Origin: UBA3064 sp023258775 | GTDB taxonomy: Bacteria > Pseudomonadota > Gammaproteobacteria > Burkholderiales > Burkholderiaceae_E | NCBI GenBank assembly: GCA_044355655.1 | Contig: JBIKXS010000012.1 | Location: 15,644 to 79,643 of the forward strand | Direction of reading: 5' to 3' | Length of the DNA: 64,000 nt | In this document: piece after piece, positions 7,160 through 16,289 of the stretch | How positions within the stretch are numbered: position 1 is the stretch's first letter | Layout of the letters: every line of letters starts with the position of its first letter | Notes under the pieces: model-generated | The model's database searches: none | What the model saw: the letters and a program-made list of their open reading frames with translations, nothing else | Told to the model about the DNA's origin: nothing | Program-made: the position numbers and the translations under genes

Positions 7160-8209
7160 ATGAAATTCCCGAAACGTCGAATGTTTCTTCAAACCATCAC
7201 GAAATCGTCATTTGCAGGAGTTGGCTCTGGTGCCGTCATTAGAATGGCGAGCGGCATCGCTGCGCTTAACTCGGGCTCACTCATTCCGCTAGCGAATGCG
7301 CAAACTGAACGATTCCCGATAAGACCGATCACGATGGTGGTCCCCTTTCCGCCGGGCGGTGTTGCCGATACCGTAGGTCGACCAATGGCAGAAGCAATGG
7401 GTCGAATCCTTGGACAGTCAGTGATCATCGAGAACAAGGCCGGTGCAGGCGGTGCACTAGGCATGGCGCATGTTGCACGGTCAAAACCTGATGGCTACAC
7501 GCTGCTAATGGGACTTGTTTCCATTTCAACAATTCCAGTTGCTGACGAGGTACTCGGCCGACCCGCGTCATTTAGCTTGCAGCAACTCGCACCGATTGCG
7601 CGGATCACCGCAGACCCAACGGTCTTGGCAGTTCGTGCCGATTCGCCTTACAAAACCTATGGCGAATTCGAGCGCTATGTTAAGTCCCATCAAGGCAAAC
7701 TCAACTACGGATCTTCGGGAAACTACGGCACCATGCATGTGCCAATGGAAATGCTCAAGCTCTCCCGTGAACTCAAGATCACCCATGTTCCTTATAAAGG
7801 TGCTGGGCCTGCTGTCCTTGGTGTCTTAGGTGGGGAAATCGATCTGGTTGCCACCGGGCCCGCTTCGATTTTGTCTCATGTGAAGACAGGCAAAATTCGT
7901 GTGCTGGCGCACTGGGGTAAGGAGCCGCTTCAAAGCATGCCGGAGGTTCCCAGCCTCGAACAACTCGGCATACCGATCCAATTTTCACAATGGTCTGGGA
8001 TTTTTGTTCCCAGCGGTACACCTGCAGCCGTCATCGATCAATTAAGGCAGGCTGCCAAGCAAGCCGTCAGCGATCCCAAGGTTCAAACTACAATAACGAC
8101 GGCGGGAAGCCCGATTCAATACCTGGATGCACCGGAGTTCGCACAGTTTTGGGCCAACGATGCCAAATTGCTTGCTGAGGTTGTGCGCCGAATTGGAAAA
8201 GTCGATTAA
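7160..8209 (+). CDS. Orphan Bug-type solute receptor (TctC family)
   Basis: This is a periplasmic binding protein of the tripartite tricarboxylate receptor family. An N-terminal PKRRMFLQTI looks like a twin-arginine motif, and the signal ends near LANAQTERFP. The family hallmark PITMVVPFPPGGVADTVGRP is followed by VIENKAGAGGALG and KPDGYTLLMG. I chose ATG 7160 because GAGG lies 7 bp upstream and the signal peptide then begins correctly; the frame is open back to 7085. No TctA/TctB genes are adjacent, so it is an orphan receptor, as is common in Burkholderiales. Ligand unknown. Confidence 0.88.
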   Translation: MKFPKRRMFLQTITKSSFAGVGSGAVIRMASGIAALNSGSLIPLANAQTERFPIRPITMVVPFPPGGVADTVGRPMAEAMGRILGQSVIIENKAGAGGALGMAHVARSKPDGYTLLMGLVSISTIPVADEVLGRPASFSLQQLAPIARITADPTVLAVRADSPYKTYGEFERYVKSHQGKLNYGSSGNYGTMHVPMEMLKLSRELKITHVPYKGAGPAVLGVLGGEIDLVATGPASILSHVKTGKIRVLAHWGKEPLQSMPEVPSLEQLGIPIQFSQWSGIFVPSGTPAAVIDQLRQAAKQAVSDPKVQTTITTAGSPIQYLDAPEFAQFWANDAKLLAEVVRRIGKVD

Positions 8210-8285
8210 GGACCCGGGTCTGACGATGATTGAACCGCTTTGAAGAAATTTTTTAATACTCGCTATTCTTGAAATCAAAGGCACG

Positions 8286-8753
8286 ATGATGGACTGTCTC
8301 ATTCTTGGTGATGAAATCGGCGAGGGAATTAAGCAGTTTCGCCCCGAATGCATCTTAAAAACCCAGGCGAACACAGCTACCGATCGCTGGATACGCGAAA
8401 ACGGCGTGAAGTTTGCCGCCAAAACCGTCGTTATTAGCTTGGGCACCTACGATTTGCCGAGCCAGACCCTCGATAACGAGGCTTTAGCCGAGTTGAGAAA
8501 GCTACGCGCTGGAATCGACGCCGAGCAAGTGTTTTGGCTACTTCCAGCAAAAGCCAAGCCGGCAGACGCCATGCGCGAGCTCGCGCGCCTCTACAAGGAT
8601 CATCTGATGGTGATCGAAGAAAAGCAGCGAAACCAAATTCACCCAACGGAACGCGGTGCGCAGCTACTAGCCACCCAGTCGAAAATCAAAGGGAAAATGG
8701 ACTGGACCAAGCCCTCCTGGCCGAAGCAGCCACCTCCTCTGATTGGTGGTTAG
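8286..8753 (+). CDS. SGNH-hydrolase-like small protein, possibly inactive
   Basis: The protein has 155 residues. The layout resembles a small SGNH/GDSL fold: LILGDEIGEG at the N-terminus (block I, with Glu where the catalytic Ser of GDS is expected), VVISLGTYD (block III, normally GxND) and IHPTERGAQLLA near the C-terminus (block V, normally DxxH). The His is kept, but the Ser and Asp positions look substituted, so catalysis is doubtful. The start is ATG 8286 or 8289; AAAGG lies 7 bp before the latter. There is a Pro-rich tail, and no signal peptide is visible. Assignment rests on motif order only. Confidence 0.55.
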   Translation: MMDCLILGDEIGEGIKQFRPECILKTQANTATDRWIRENGVKFAAKTVVISLGTYDLPSQTLDNEALAELRKLRAGIDAEQVFWLLPAKAKPADAMRELARLYKDHLMVIEEKQRNQIHPTERGAQLLATQSKIKGKMDWTKPSWPKQPPPLIGG

Positions 8754-8871
8754 CCTAACCCGTCCACACGAATAAGCGCGAAATCGTGCGATCCAATCGT
8801 TGATTTAGGTATCGCAAAAGGGCGAAATCGCAACAAATTTAACGAGACTGTCTGAATGCGACTAGACTTAC

Positions 8872-8887
8872 TGTGCGTTGTCGCACA
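8872..8887. promoter_or_regulatory. Palindrome TGTGCG-TTGT-CGCACA, possible operator
   Basis: Perfect 6-bp arms with a 4-bp centre. A possible -10 (TATAGT, 8904-8909) lies downstream, with TTGTCG (8879-8884) as a loosely spaced -35. A repressor site is a reasonable inference only. Confidence 0.4.
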
Positions 8888-9002
8888 TAATCTCGTCGGG
8901 CGTTATAGTCTTTGAAGTAAATCCGTTAAGATTCCTGTACGGTTCATTTGGGTGTTTTCATACTTGCTCAACGCTTGTTTGTATGTTGAGTGCCCGTAGT
9001 TT

Positions 9003-9056
9003 GCTGACCGCTGTTTGTTTGCAGACCGCTATTTGTTTGCAGACCACTGTTTGTCC
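9003..9056. repeat. Three tandem 18-bp repeats
   Basis: The units are 9003-9020, 9021-9038 and 9039-9056, with the consensus GCAGACCGCTATTTGTTT and one to three mismatches. They end 58 bp before the start codon of the winged-helix gene at 9114, so they could be iterated binding sites in its leader. Confidence 0.75.
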
Positions 9057-9113
9057 CTTGTACGATGCTTTTATTGCTTGCCCTTGACCCTTCCCAAAGA
9101 GGAGGCCCGTCCC

Positions 9114-9479
9114 ATGGCCACAAAGTCGAATCAAAACCAGGTTGACCTTTATTTCCACTACCAATCGTTGCTTCAAAAGGCGACAACATCACAAGGTCTT
9201 GACGAATTATCGCCAGATCATTTGGCATTGCTCGTGCTGATTGGCCGTCACTGGCATGACGGAGAGTCCATGTCGGTTCGGCAATTGATGCAAATGCGTG
9301 ATGTTGCTTCACCTGCAACAATTCATAAGCGCTTACACCAACTCAAGGATGCAGATCTTGTGAGTTTTGAAGAATCAGCGACAGACACAAGAAAGCGGAT
9401 GATTGCGCCAACCAAGCGCGCTTTGGCTTACTTCTCTGCTGCATCAAAAGCAATGATGCAAGCCGTTAAGGCCGTTTAA
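9114..9479 (+). CDS. MarR-like winged-helix regulator
   Basis: The 121-residue protein has a winged helix at residues about 25-105: SPDHLALLVLIGRHWHDGES, then the recognition segment ASPATIHKRLHQLKDADLVSF and a wing with DTRKRMIAPT. This is the MarR/PadR-type arrangement, although the long dimerisation helices of classic MarR are reduced. ATG 9114 was chosen because of the strong AGAGGAGG at 9098-9105; the frame is open further upstream through the 18-bp repeats. It is likely transcribed alone, with a good terminator following at 9498. Target unknown; autoregulation through the upstream repeats is an inference. Confidence 0.75.
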   Translation: MATKSNQNQVDLYFHYQSLLQKATTSQGLDELSPDHLALLVLIGRHWHDGESMSVRQLMQMRDVASPATIHKRLHQLKDADLVSFEESATDTRKRMIAPTKRALAYFSAASKAMMQAVKAV

Positions 9480-9497
9480 GCCTTCGATACTGTCGCA

Positions 9498-9534
9498 TAG
9501 GGCGACCCGCATTGAGGTCGCCCTACTTGGTTTT
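9498..9534 (+). terminator. Rho-independent terminator
   Basis: A perfect 10-bp stem TAGGGCGACC (9498-9507) and GGTCGCCCTA (9516-9525) with an 8-nt loop, followed by CTTGGTTTT. It follows the winged-helix gene. Confidence 0.85.
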
Positions 9535-9571
9535 CAGGCGGCAATTTGCCGAACTTCCTTAGTGTGTTTGT

Positions 9572-10312
9572 ATGCCCTATCGGGATCGTCCGTCTCCCAA
9601 GACGAATCTGCTGTTGCGTCGTGTCACCGAAGATTGCTTTGAGCGCTGGCAGTCTAAGCTTCGCTGGATTGATTTCCGAGTCGGTTGGCCTTTTTACGCC
9701 CAGGGTGACCAAATCACTCATGCGCTTTTTCCGGTTGCCGGTGTTTTCTCAATGGTGATGACGCTCGAAGACGGCGAGACCGTTGAAACAGCCACCGTTG
9801 GCCGGGAGGGATTTGTTGGATTCCCGCTTGCCCTCGGCGCAAGTCAATCGATCAACGCTGCAATTGTAAAAGTCGCTGGGGGCGGCTATACCCTAGACGC
9901 TACAACGATGCGGACGGAATTGTTGCGATTCGATCTGCACAATCAGACCTTGTTTTGGCGCTACACGCAGGCCATTCTTGCGCAAGCGAGCCGGATGACG
10001 GGTTGTGCCCATCACCACCAGCTTGAGCAACGCTTATGCCGATGGTTGTTACAAATTCTAGATCGTGTTGATCAGCCAGTTTTACAACTTACCCATCAAA
10101 TCATGGCCGAGCGCTTGAGCGTCAGGCGTGAAGGCATCAGCACGGTCGCCGCAGCCTTACAAGAGGCAGGAGTCATCCAATATAGCCGAGGACGACTCGA
10201 AATCATCGATCGCAAAGGGCTTGAACAGCGCTCCTGTGAATGTTATCGCGGCGTCGTCAATGACTATCGGCGATTGCTCGACCCTGGCTTGTTCAAAACA
10301 CAAAAATCTTAG
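9572..10312 (+). CDS. Crp/Fnr-family transcriptional regulator
   Basis: The 246-residue protein has an N-terminal cyclic-nucleotide-binding-like beta barrel (residues about 20-130; YAQGDQITHALFPVAGVFSM, TATVGREGFVGFPLALG) and a C-terminal winged helix (about 150-225; LTHQIMAERLSVRREGISTVAAALQEAGVI). The phosphate-binding Arg-Thr/Ser pair of cAMP-binding Crp is not obvious and there is no Fnr Cys cluster, so the effector is unknown. This variant subfamily is common in Rhizobiales and Burkholderiales. It follows the terminator at 9498 and converges with the RND pump genes. Confidence 0.85.
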   Translation: MPYRDRPSPKTNLLLRRVTEDCFERWQSKLRWIDFRVGWPFYAQGDQITHALFPVAGVFSMVMTLEDGETVETATVGREGFVGFPLALGASQSINAAIVKVAGGGYTLDATTMRTELLRFDLHNQTLFWRYTQAILAQASRMTGCAHHHQLEQRLCRWLLQILDRVDQPVLQLTHQIMAERLSVRREGISTVAAALQEAGVIQYSRGRLEIIDRKGLEQRSCECYRGVVNDYRRLLDPGLFKTQKS

Positions 10313-10337
10313 TTTCGTTGGCTGAGTATGAAGCGAC

Positions 10338-13300
10338 TCAAGTCGGTGCCTTGACACGGTAAAAGCGCACGTATAAGGCTGGGACGACCAGTAAGGTCAG
10401 CACGGTGGCCACTAACAGGCCGCCCATGATTGCGAGCGCCATTGGCCCCCAAAGCACATCGCGCGACAAGGGAATCATGGCGAGAATTGCTGCTGCCGCC
10501 GTGAGCGCAATCGGTCGAAATCGCCTTACTGCCGACTCACACACTGCCTGCCAGGGATGCGCGCCCTGTTCTCTGTCAATGCGGATTTGCTCGACCAAAA
10601 TCACGGTGTTGCGCATGATCATGCCCCCTAGGGCAATGGTACCCAGCATGGCAACAAAACCGAATGGCTTTGAAAAAATCAACAATGCTGCAGCAACACC
10701 AACAATGCCAAGCGGTGCGGTAAATAAGACAAGCAAGCTTAAGCCCATTGTTCTCAACTGGAGCATGAGCAGAGCGCAGACAATTGCAAGCATCATCGGC
10801 ATGCCTGCGTTGATCGAGGCTTGGGCGGCTAGGTTATCTTCGAATGGACCGCCAATCTCAACCCGATAATCACTTGGAAGCTTCGATCTGATTGATCCAA
10901 GCTTTGCATCGATCGCCATGGCTAGATCAGGCGCTTGAATACCATCGACCATATCGGCACGAACGGTTAGCGTGGGCATCCGACTTCTTCGCCAGTAGAT
11001 AGGCTCTTCCATCGCCAACTCAATACGTGCAAGCTGCTCGAGCGGGACTGACTTTCCAAAAGAATTGGAAACTTGTATCGATGTAATCCGATCAAGTTGC
11101 TCACGCTCATCGGGTGTCGACCTTAAAACAATATCAATCAACTGATCGTTTTCTCGATATTGACCAACCGCTGCGCCATTGAGCGCGCTCGACACAGCCC
11201 GACGAATCTGCGCCGTTGAAACACCAGCGGCGCGAGCCTTATCCTGATCGACTTCAACACGCAACACCGGGCTTTGATCTCCCCAGTCAAGATGGGTTTC
11301 TACGGTGTTGGGGTTGGCGCGAACTTGCTCGGCGACCTGGGCCGCAATGGTTTTCAAACGCGCTGGATCAGGCCCCATCACCCGAAACTGGATCGGGTAG
11401 GCCACGGGAGGGCCAAGCGGCGTTCGAAAAACCCTGGCGCGAACCGCAGGAAAGTCCTCGGCCAAATGCTTTCTCAAGCGTAGCAAAACCTGATCGCGAC
11501 TTGCCACGTCATGGGTCAAAATCACGAACTGAGCAAAGTTGGGCCGAAAAAGTTGTTGATCAAGCGATAAATAATAACGCGGCGATCCATTGCCGATATA
11601 GCTAACAAAGGTTGAAACCGATTTGTCGGCGAGCAATTGTTTTTCCAGACGTTGGGCCTCAACTTCAGTGGCCTTAAGACTCGAACCTTCTGGAAGCCAC
11701 ATCTCAACCAATAACTCAGCGCGATCAGAAGAAGGGAAGAATTGCTTCTCGGTTGCAGCCATACCGACAATACCGAGTATAAAACTCAGTACAGTAAGGG
11801 CGATGGTCAGATTCGCATGACGCATGCATCCGTGAATCAAGCGACGTAATCGTTGATAAAAGGGGCTATCGAAAACCTCAGCGTCATGTTTGGCCGCCGA
11901 AGATCCCTCAGGCTGGCTAGGCGATCTCGACTCAGCGGAGGGTTGACGCTTTGATTTCAGCAAGTAATAACCCAAAAAGGGCGTTGCCAGCACCGCGACG
12001 ACCCAAGAGACCAAAAGTGCAAGCGTGACGACCGCGAAAATCGCAAACGTGTATTCACCGGTCGAGGATTTTGCCGTTGCTATCGGTAAGAATCCGGCTG
12101 CCGTAATCAGCGTTCCTGTAAGCATTGGGAAGGCGGTATGCTGATAAGCATAGGTGGCAGCAGCAAAGCGATCAAAACCCTCTTCGATTTTCCTGGCCAT
12201 CATTTCCACCACGATCATGGCATCGTCGACCAAAAGGCCCAGGGCAATAATTAATGCGCCTGTCGATACCCGATGCAGGTCAATGCCAAACCAGGCCATG
12301 CCTAAAAAGGTAGCAGCCAGCACAAGCGGAATTGTGAGGGCAACCACACCCCCGGCGCGCAAGCCCAAACTTAAAAAACTAACGGCGAGTACGATCGCAA
12401 CAGCCTCAAGCAGGGATTGCATGAATAAGCCGACAGCCTTTTTGACCAGACGCGGTTGATCAGAGACCTTGGCGGCTTGAATCCCAATTGGCCAATCGTT
12501 CTGCATGCCGGCCATTGCAGCATCTAAATTGCTGCCAAGCTTGAGCACGTCACCTCGCCGAACCATCGATACGGCAAGTCCGATCGCTTCTTTACCGCCG
12601 TAGCGCATGGTGTAAACCGGCGGATCCTGGTAGCCACGATGAACCCGGGCAATATCTGAAAGCGAAATGCTTCTACCGTTCACAAAGATAGAAAGCTTGG
12701 CAATAGACTCAACCGATTCAAATCCACCACTGATGCGCAAGGGGATTGATTGCGCTGCACCGTGAATAACCCCGGAAGGGGAGATCAGGTTCTGGGCTTG
12801 TAACTGGGCGATTACCTGCGCAGGATCAAGACCGAGTGCTGCAAGCTTGGAGCTCGAAACCTCGATATAAATCTTTTCGTCCTGGACACCGATAAGTTCA
12901 ATTTTTGATACATCAGGAATCCGTAGAAGATTTTGTCTCACCTGTTCGACATGGCGCTTGAGTTCAGCGGGGCTGAATCCATCACCGGTAAAGGCCCAAA
13001 TCGAGCCAAAGACGTCACCAAATTCGTCGTTGAAATACGGACCCATTAAGTCAGCAGGCAGCTGACCTTTTAAATCGCCAAGTTTTTTCCGTACCTGATA
13101 CCAGATCTGGGGTACCTCAGCTGCCGGCGCCGTATCGAGCAACTCGAGGATGATGAGCGATTCGCCCGCCCGCGAGTAGCTTCGTGTAAATTTGAAATAG
13201 GGAATCTCTTGCAGCCTTTTTTCGATCCGATCGGTCACCTGCTGGTCGGTTTGCTCGGCGCTTGCACCGGGCCAGATGCTCCGAATCACCATTGCGCGAA

Positions 13301-13463
13301 AGGTAAAGTCAGGGTCTTCGCGCTGACCCAATTTGAAATACGACATGGCACCAGCGATTGCCACGACCGCAATAAAAAACAAGCTAACCTGTGGCCAGCG
13401 TATTGCGAGTGCCGAAAGATTCCACACCGAGCCAGCGCTCGAAGCGCGCGCTTGAGGCGTCAT
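10338..13463 (-). CDS. RND efflux pump, inner-membrane permease
   Basis: This is a 1041-residue proton-driven exporter of the AcrB/HAE superfamily, forming a trimer that works with the adaptor encoded just upstream. TM1 is at about residues 25-43, then the large periplasmic porter domain 1, TM2-6 with the proton-relay pair LGLLVDDAMIVVEM (D413, D414), a second porter domain, and TM8-12 near the C-terminus. The N-terminus (SVWNLSALAIRWPQVSLFF...GQREDPDFTFRAM) is typical of the branch that includes VexF- and MexK-like pumps. It starts 3 bp after the adaptor stop, so they form an operon. Substrate unknown; no outer-membrane channel gene is nearby. Confidence 0.93.
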   Translation of the reverse strand: MTPQARASSAGSVWNLSALAIRWPQVSLFFIAVVAIAGAMSYFKLGQREDPDFTFRAMVIRSIWPGASAEQTDQQVTDRIEKRLQEIPYFKFTRSYSRAGESLIILELLDTAPAAEVPQIWYQVRKKLGDLKGQLPADLMGPYFNDEFGDVFGSIWAFTGDGFSPAELKRHVEQVRQNLLRIPDVSKIELIGVQDEKIYIEVSSSKLAALGLDPAQVIAQLQAQNLISPSGVIHGAAQSIPLRISGGFESVESIAKLSIFVNGRSISLSDIARVHRGYQDPPVYTMRYGGKEAIGLAVSMVRRGDVLKLGSNLDAAMAGMQNDWPIGIQAAKVSDQPRLVKKAVGLFMQSLLEAVAIVLAVSFLSLGLRAGGVVALTIPLVLAATFLGMAWFGIDLHRVSTGALIIALGLLVDDAMIVVEMMARKIEEGFDRFAAATYAYQHTAFPMLTGTLITAAGFLPIATAKSSTGEYTFAIFAVVTLALLVSWVVAVLATPFLGYYLLKSKRQPSAESRSPSQPEGSSAAKHDAEVFDSPFYQRLRRLIHGCMRHANLTIALTVLSFILGIVGMAATEKQFFPSSDRAELLVEMWLPEGSSLKATEVEAQRLEKQLLADKSVSTFVSYIGNGSPRYYLSLDQQLFRPNFAQFVILTHDVASRDQVLLRLRKHLAEDFPAVRARVFRTPLGPPVAYPIQFRVMGPDPARLKTIAAQVAEQVRANPNTVETHLDWGDQSPVLRVEVDQDKARAAGVSTAQIRRAVSSALNGAAVGQYRENDQLIDIVLRSTPDEREQLDRITSIQVSNSFGKSVPLEQLARIELAMEEPIYWRRSRMPTLTVRADMVDGIQAPDLAMAIDAKLGSIRSKLPSDYRVEIGGPFEDNLAAQASINAGMPMMLAIVCALLMLQLRTMGLSLLVLFTAPLGIVGVAAALLIFSKPFGFVAMLGTIALGGMIMRNTVILVEQIRIDREQGAHPWQAVCESAVRRFRPIALTAAAAILAMIPLSRDVLWGPMALAIMGGLLVATVLTLLVVPALYVRFYRVKAPT

Positions 13464-13466
13464 GGT

Positions 13467-14708
13467 TTAGACCTCAGTCCAGCGAATTTTCTGCCCTTCG
13501 CGCAGGAAGTTCACACCTGCGGTGACGATGCGATCTCCGATCGAAACGGCTGTGACTGAGTCCTGAGCATTTGCAGCCAGCAACCGAACACCCTGATCAC
13601 TGAAGCCAATAACGTTCACTGCAACGAGCTTGACGGTAGACGAGGGCTCATCGACTTTCCAAACATAGGTTTTCCCATCGCGCGAGTAAAGCGCAGTCGT
13701 GGGCATGATGAGCTCATTTGCGGTGTTTTGTTTCGATGGCCCAATTGCCTGCGCTTGCAAACTGATGCCAAGTGGCATGGCTGTCATGGCGTCGCGCAGC
13801 GCAAGGCGAACAGCAAAAGTTCTCGTACCCGGCTCTGCGATCGGCGAAATCTCCCGAATCGAGGCCTGGAATCGCCCTGTCTGCTTGTTGTCGCTCGCTA
13901 ACCAAACCGTCCATGCCTGCCCAAGCGCAAGCCCGGGCATCTTGGACTCGGGCAGGTACACCAGGGCTTCACGTTCGCCATCACGCGCCACGCGTACAAC
14001 CGATTGTCCAGCAGCAATCACCTGACCTAATTCGGCATCAAGTCCAACCACAACGCCGGAAGCATCGGCTCGTATAACCTGAAACTCGACGCTGTTGCCG
14101 GCTAACGCAAGTTGCGCCTGGGCAGCGTCAATTCTTGCCTTGGCAGCGTCGACTGCGGACCGTTGCCGATCCACCTGGGCTTCACTTACAAAACCCTTAA
14201 CGCGCAAGTCGATCATGCGTTGCAAATCAGCCAGGGCAAGCTTGAGATCGGTCTCTGCCCCGAGCAATTGCGCCTTGGCAGCGGCGGTCTGCGGTGCGGT
14301 CTCGCTTGGATCAAGACGGGCCAGTATTTGACCGGCAATGACGCGATCACCCGCCTGCACTTGCCTTGCAATAAGCTTGCCTGCCACGCGAAAGCCAAGT
14401 CGACTTTCATGTCTTGCGCGCAACTCGCCGGGATAAATCGCCGCAGCCTCTTTTGCCGCTCCTTGCCCAAGGACAATAGTCCGCACTGGTCTGGGCTTTT
14501 CCTCGGACTGCGCAGCTTGTTGCTTGCTGGCGCTACCCGATGTTTCGACGCTAGCTTTGTCGGCCGGGGCCGGGTCGCTTGGCTCGCCTGACTTCGAACA
14601 GGCAGCCAGCCCGCTCGTCAAAAGCGAGGAGACGATCAAACGACAAAGCAAGCCAGCGCTTTGTCGGCGAGTAAGTCTACCGCCGCGGGCTGTCGAACAT
14701 TTTTTCAT
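13467..14708 (-). CDS. RND efflux periplasmic adaptor (membrane fusion protein)
   Basis: The 413-residue lipoprotein has a signal ending SGLAAC (Cys37), so it is anchored in the inner membrane. A lipoyl-like half (GFRVAGKLIARQVQAGDRVIAGQILARLDP), an alpha-helical hairpin (about residues 130-200), the second lipoyl half (VIRADASGVVVGLDAELGQVIAAGQSVVRVA) and beta-barrel domains follow in the HlyD/AcrA order. It links the RND permease to an outer-membrane channel. It is the first gene of the operon, and no regulator gene is adjacent. Confidence 0.92.
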   Translation of the reverse strand: MKKCSTARGGRLTRRQSAGLLCRLIVSSLLTSGLAACSKSGEPSDPAPADKASVETSGSASKQQAAQSEEKPRPVRTIVLGQGAAKEAAAIYPGELRARHESRLGFRVAGKLIARQVQAGDRVIAGQILARLDPSETAPQTAAAKAQLLGAETDLKLALADLQRMIDLRVKGFVSEAQVDRQRSAVDAAKARIDAAQAQLALAGNSVEFQVIRADASGVVVGLDAELGQVIAAGQSVVRVARDGEREALVYLPESKMPGLALGQAWTVWLASDNKQTGRFQASIREISPIAEPGTRTFAVRLALRDAMTAMPLGISLQAQAIGPSKQNTANELIMPTTALYSRDGKTYVWKVDEPSSTVKLVAVNVIGFSDQGVRLLAANAQDSVTAVSIGDRIVTAGVNFLREGQKIRWTEV

Positions 14709-14828
14709 GGGCGAGGAGATTGTTGGCGTTTGAATGACAATTGATCAAGAACGCCAAGATTTTATCTCCAAGCCCATGCATCGGATCAAATAATCCTTTG
14801 ATCGCAGGATAAAGGCCGAAAGTCGAAT

Positions 14829-15200
14829 TTATGCCGTCGCGTACCGAAGCCTGCGTCGACGCATGCCGTCCAAGGCCCGAAGCGGGTTGAGCCGCCGAAT
14901 CCACTGCCTTTTACGGGCTTGTATTGCTTTCATCGAAGCATGTTGCAAGGCGTGTTCAAGCGCTTGGGTGGTGTTTCGTGCTCGCGCAGTAATCAGAATT
15001 GGTGCAATACCTTCGACCCGCAGCAATAACTGACACTGACGGTTCGCGCCGCCAAGCGGTGCCGAAACCGGTGCAAGACGGATACGAACCAAATTGATCG
15101 CCTTTTCGTGGCGACGCAACAAGTAGCGAACGCGAGCCTGTATCGAAGCACGAGACAGCGCATACTGGTCAACCACCGATGATTCAATCACGATTTGCAT
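14829..15200 (-). CDS. HPF/RaiA-like ribosome-associated protein
   Basis: The 123-residue protein has the short-HPF/YfiA arrangement: an opening strand (MQIVIESSVV), a helix with basic residues (IQARVRYLLRRHEKAINLVRIRLAPV), strands with a Gly-Gly turn (LGGANRQCQLLLRVEGIAPILITAR) and a second helix. A 40-residue Arg-rich tail (MRRRRLRYATA) follows. Such proteins bind the small subunit and hibernate or stabilise ribosomes. The ATG at 15198-15200 is preceded by AAGGA at suitable distance. It is a divergent member, so the call is moderate. It is transcribed toward the RND operon. Confidence 0.6.
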   Translation of the reverse strand: MQIVIESSVVDQYALSRASIQARVRYLLRRHEKAINLVRIRLAPVSAPLGGANRQCQLLLRVEGIAPILITARARNTTQALEHALQHASMKAIQARKRQWIRRLNPLRALDGMRRRRLRYATA

Positions 15201-15383
15201 AACTTTATCCTTTTCAAAGAACTTGTCGTGTTAACAAGAAACCCTTGACAACGGCTTAAAGATAAACAAAACCTTACATCGAAAAAACCATGTTTTATAT
15301 GACTTTCATTCAGGTTTTTTCGAATTCATGACATCGAGGCTTATTCGACCAGTCTTATGACTCGGCTTAAGCTGATCACGCGG

Positions 15384-16289
15384 CTACCCATGGCGAATTG
15401 CTGCCGATTCCTCAGGATGAAGGATTAAAAGCACTGCAGGATGTTGGCGAGCGCGCCGGGTGTTAATCAGGTAAAGATCTTCGCCAAGCTGAGTGGTCCC
15501 AACACACAATAACCCGGGCATTGACTTTAAGTCTTCGGCGCCGAGCGCGCTGACCGGAAACACCCCCATGCCTTGCATCGCAAACAGGCTCATCAAGGCG
15601 CTGTCTTCAAACTCACCGCTGATGTGCACATGGAGGTGCTCGGCTTCAAACCACCGATCAAGCGCATGGCGTAAGGGCGTGTGGGTCGTTGGAAGCAAGA
15701 TGGGCAGATGCTTCAAACAATCCGGAAATGTCCTTTGCGCCACCCTAAGATTACCAAGCAAGGCCTCAGGCCCATACCAGTGAATATGGCTTGAGGCGAT
15801 CTTATGACTGAAGAGTCGCAGGTTGGGATTGGCAGGTGCTGGCTGATTCGCGATGACGGCGTCGAGTTGATGCATTGCCAGTTCACCAATCAAAGGGTCA
15901 AACTCGCCTTCATGGCAAAGTAGGCGCAAGTTCGGAAGCCGTAATACCGGCTCAAGCAGTCGGTGAACCGCGAGCTTTGAAACACCGTCAGGCAGACCCA
16001 ATGAAAACCGAAGCACGGCCTGAGCGCCAACGAGTGCTAATTCCTCGATCAGTGTTGAACCGAGCTGAAAAATCTCTTCAGCACGTCGAAACGCGGTTTG
16101 CCCAGCCTCACTGAGGACCACGCCACGTCCTGAGGGTTTGAGCAACTGCTGGCCAAGGCTGGCTTCGAGCTCACGAACCTGCGCACTTACGGTCTGCACA
16201 GCCATATCAAGACGATTTGCAGCCTTTGAAAATCCGCCTTCGCGCGCCACCACCCAAAAGTAGTAAAGGTGGCGATAGTTGAGGTTCAT
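15384..16289 (-). CDS. LysR-family regulator, NhaR-like
   Basis: The 301-residue protein has an N-terminal winged helix (residues 1-62; NYRHLYYFWVVAREGGFSKA, VQTVSAQVRELEASLGQQLL) and an effector-binding domain. The NYxHLYYFW opening is characteristic of the NhaR branch, which in E. coli activates a Na+/H+ antiporter; no antiporter is present here. Its start overlaps the stop of the upstream CaiB-type CoA-transferase gene by 4 bp, so the two are co-translated and the regulator may act elsewhere or on this pair. Confidence 0.85.
   Translation of the reverse strand: MNLNYRHLYYFWVVAREGGFSKAANRLDMAVQTVSAQVRELEASLGQQLLKPSGRGVVLSEAGQTAFRRAEEIFQLGSTLIEELALVGAQAVLRFSLGLPDGVSKLAVHRLLEPVLRLPNLRLLCHEGEFDPLIGELAMHQLDAVIANQPAPANPNLRLFSHKIASSHIHWYGPEALLGNLRVAQRTFPDCLKHLPILLPTTHTPLRHALDRWFEAEHLHVHISGEFEDSALMSLFAMQGMGVFPVSALGAEDLKSMPGLLCVGTTQLGEDLYLINTRRARQHPAVLLILHPEESAAIRHG

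Larger units (their letters stand above)
8754..9113. other. Intergenic regulatory stretch ahead of the winged-helix gene
   Basis: No coding frame is supported. It contains a perfect palindrome at 8872-8887 and three tandem 18-bp repeats at 9003-9056, listed separately, and leads into the strong ribosome-binding site at 9099-9105. Confidence 0.5.

Noticed and set aside
8211..8220. GACCCGGGTC palindrome after the Bug receptor stop as a terminator
   Set aside because: It has no loop and no T-run directly after it; ten bases is too short to support a function.
11216..11605. 129-codon plus-strand frame inside the RND permease gene
   Set aside because: Entirely antisense to a convincing 1041-residue permease.
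10338..14708. Metal-efflux (CusA-type) assignment for the RND pair
   Set aside because: The adaptor lacks the metal-binding Met/His-rich regions and the permease resembles the drug-type branch; substrate left open.
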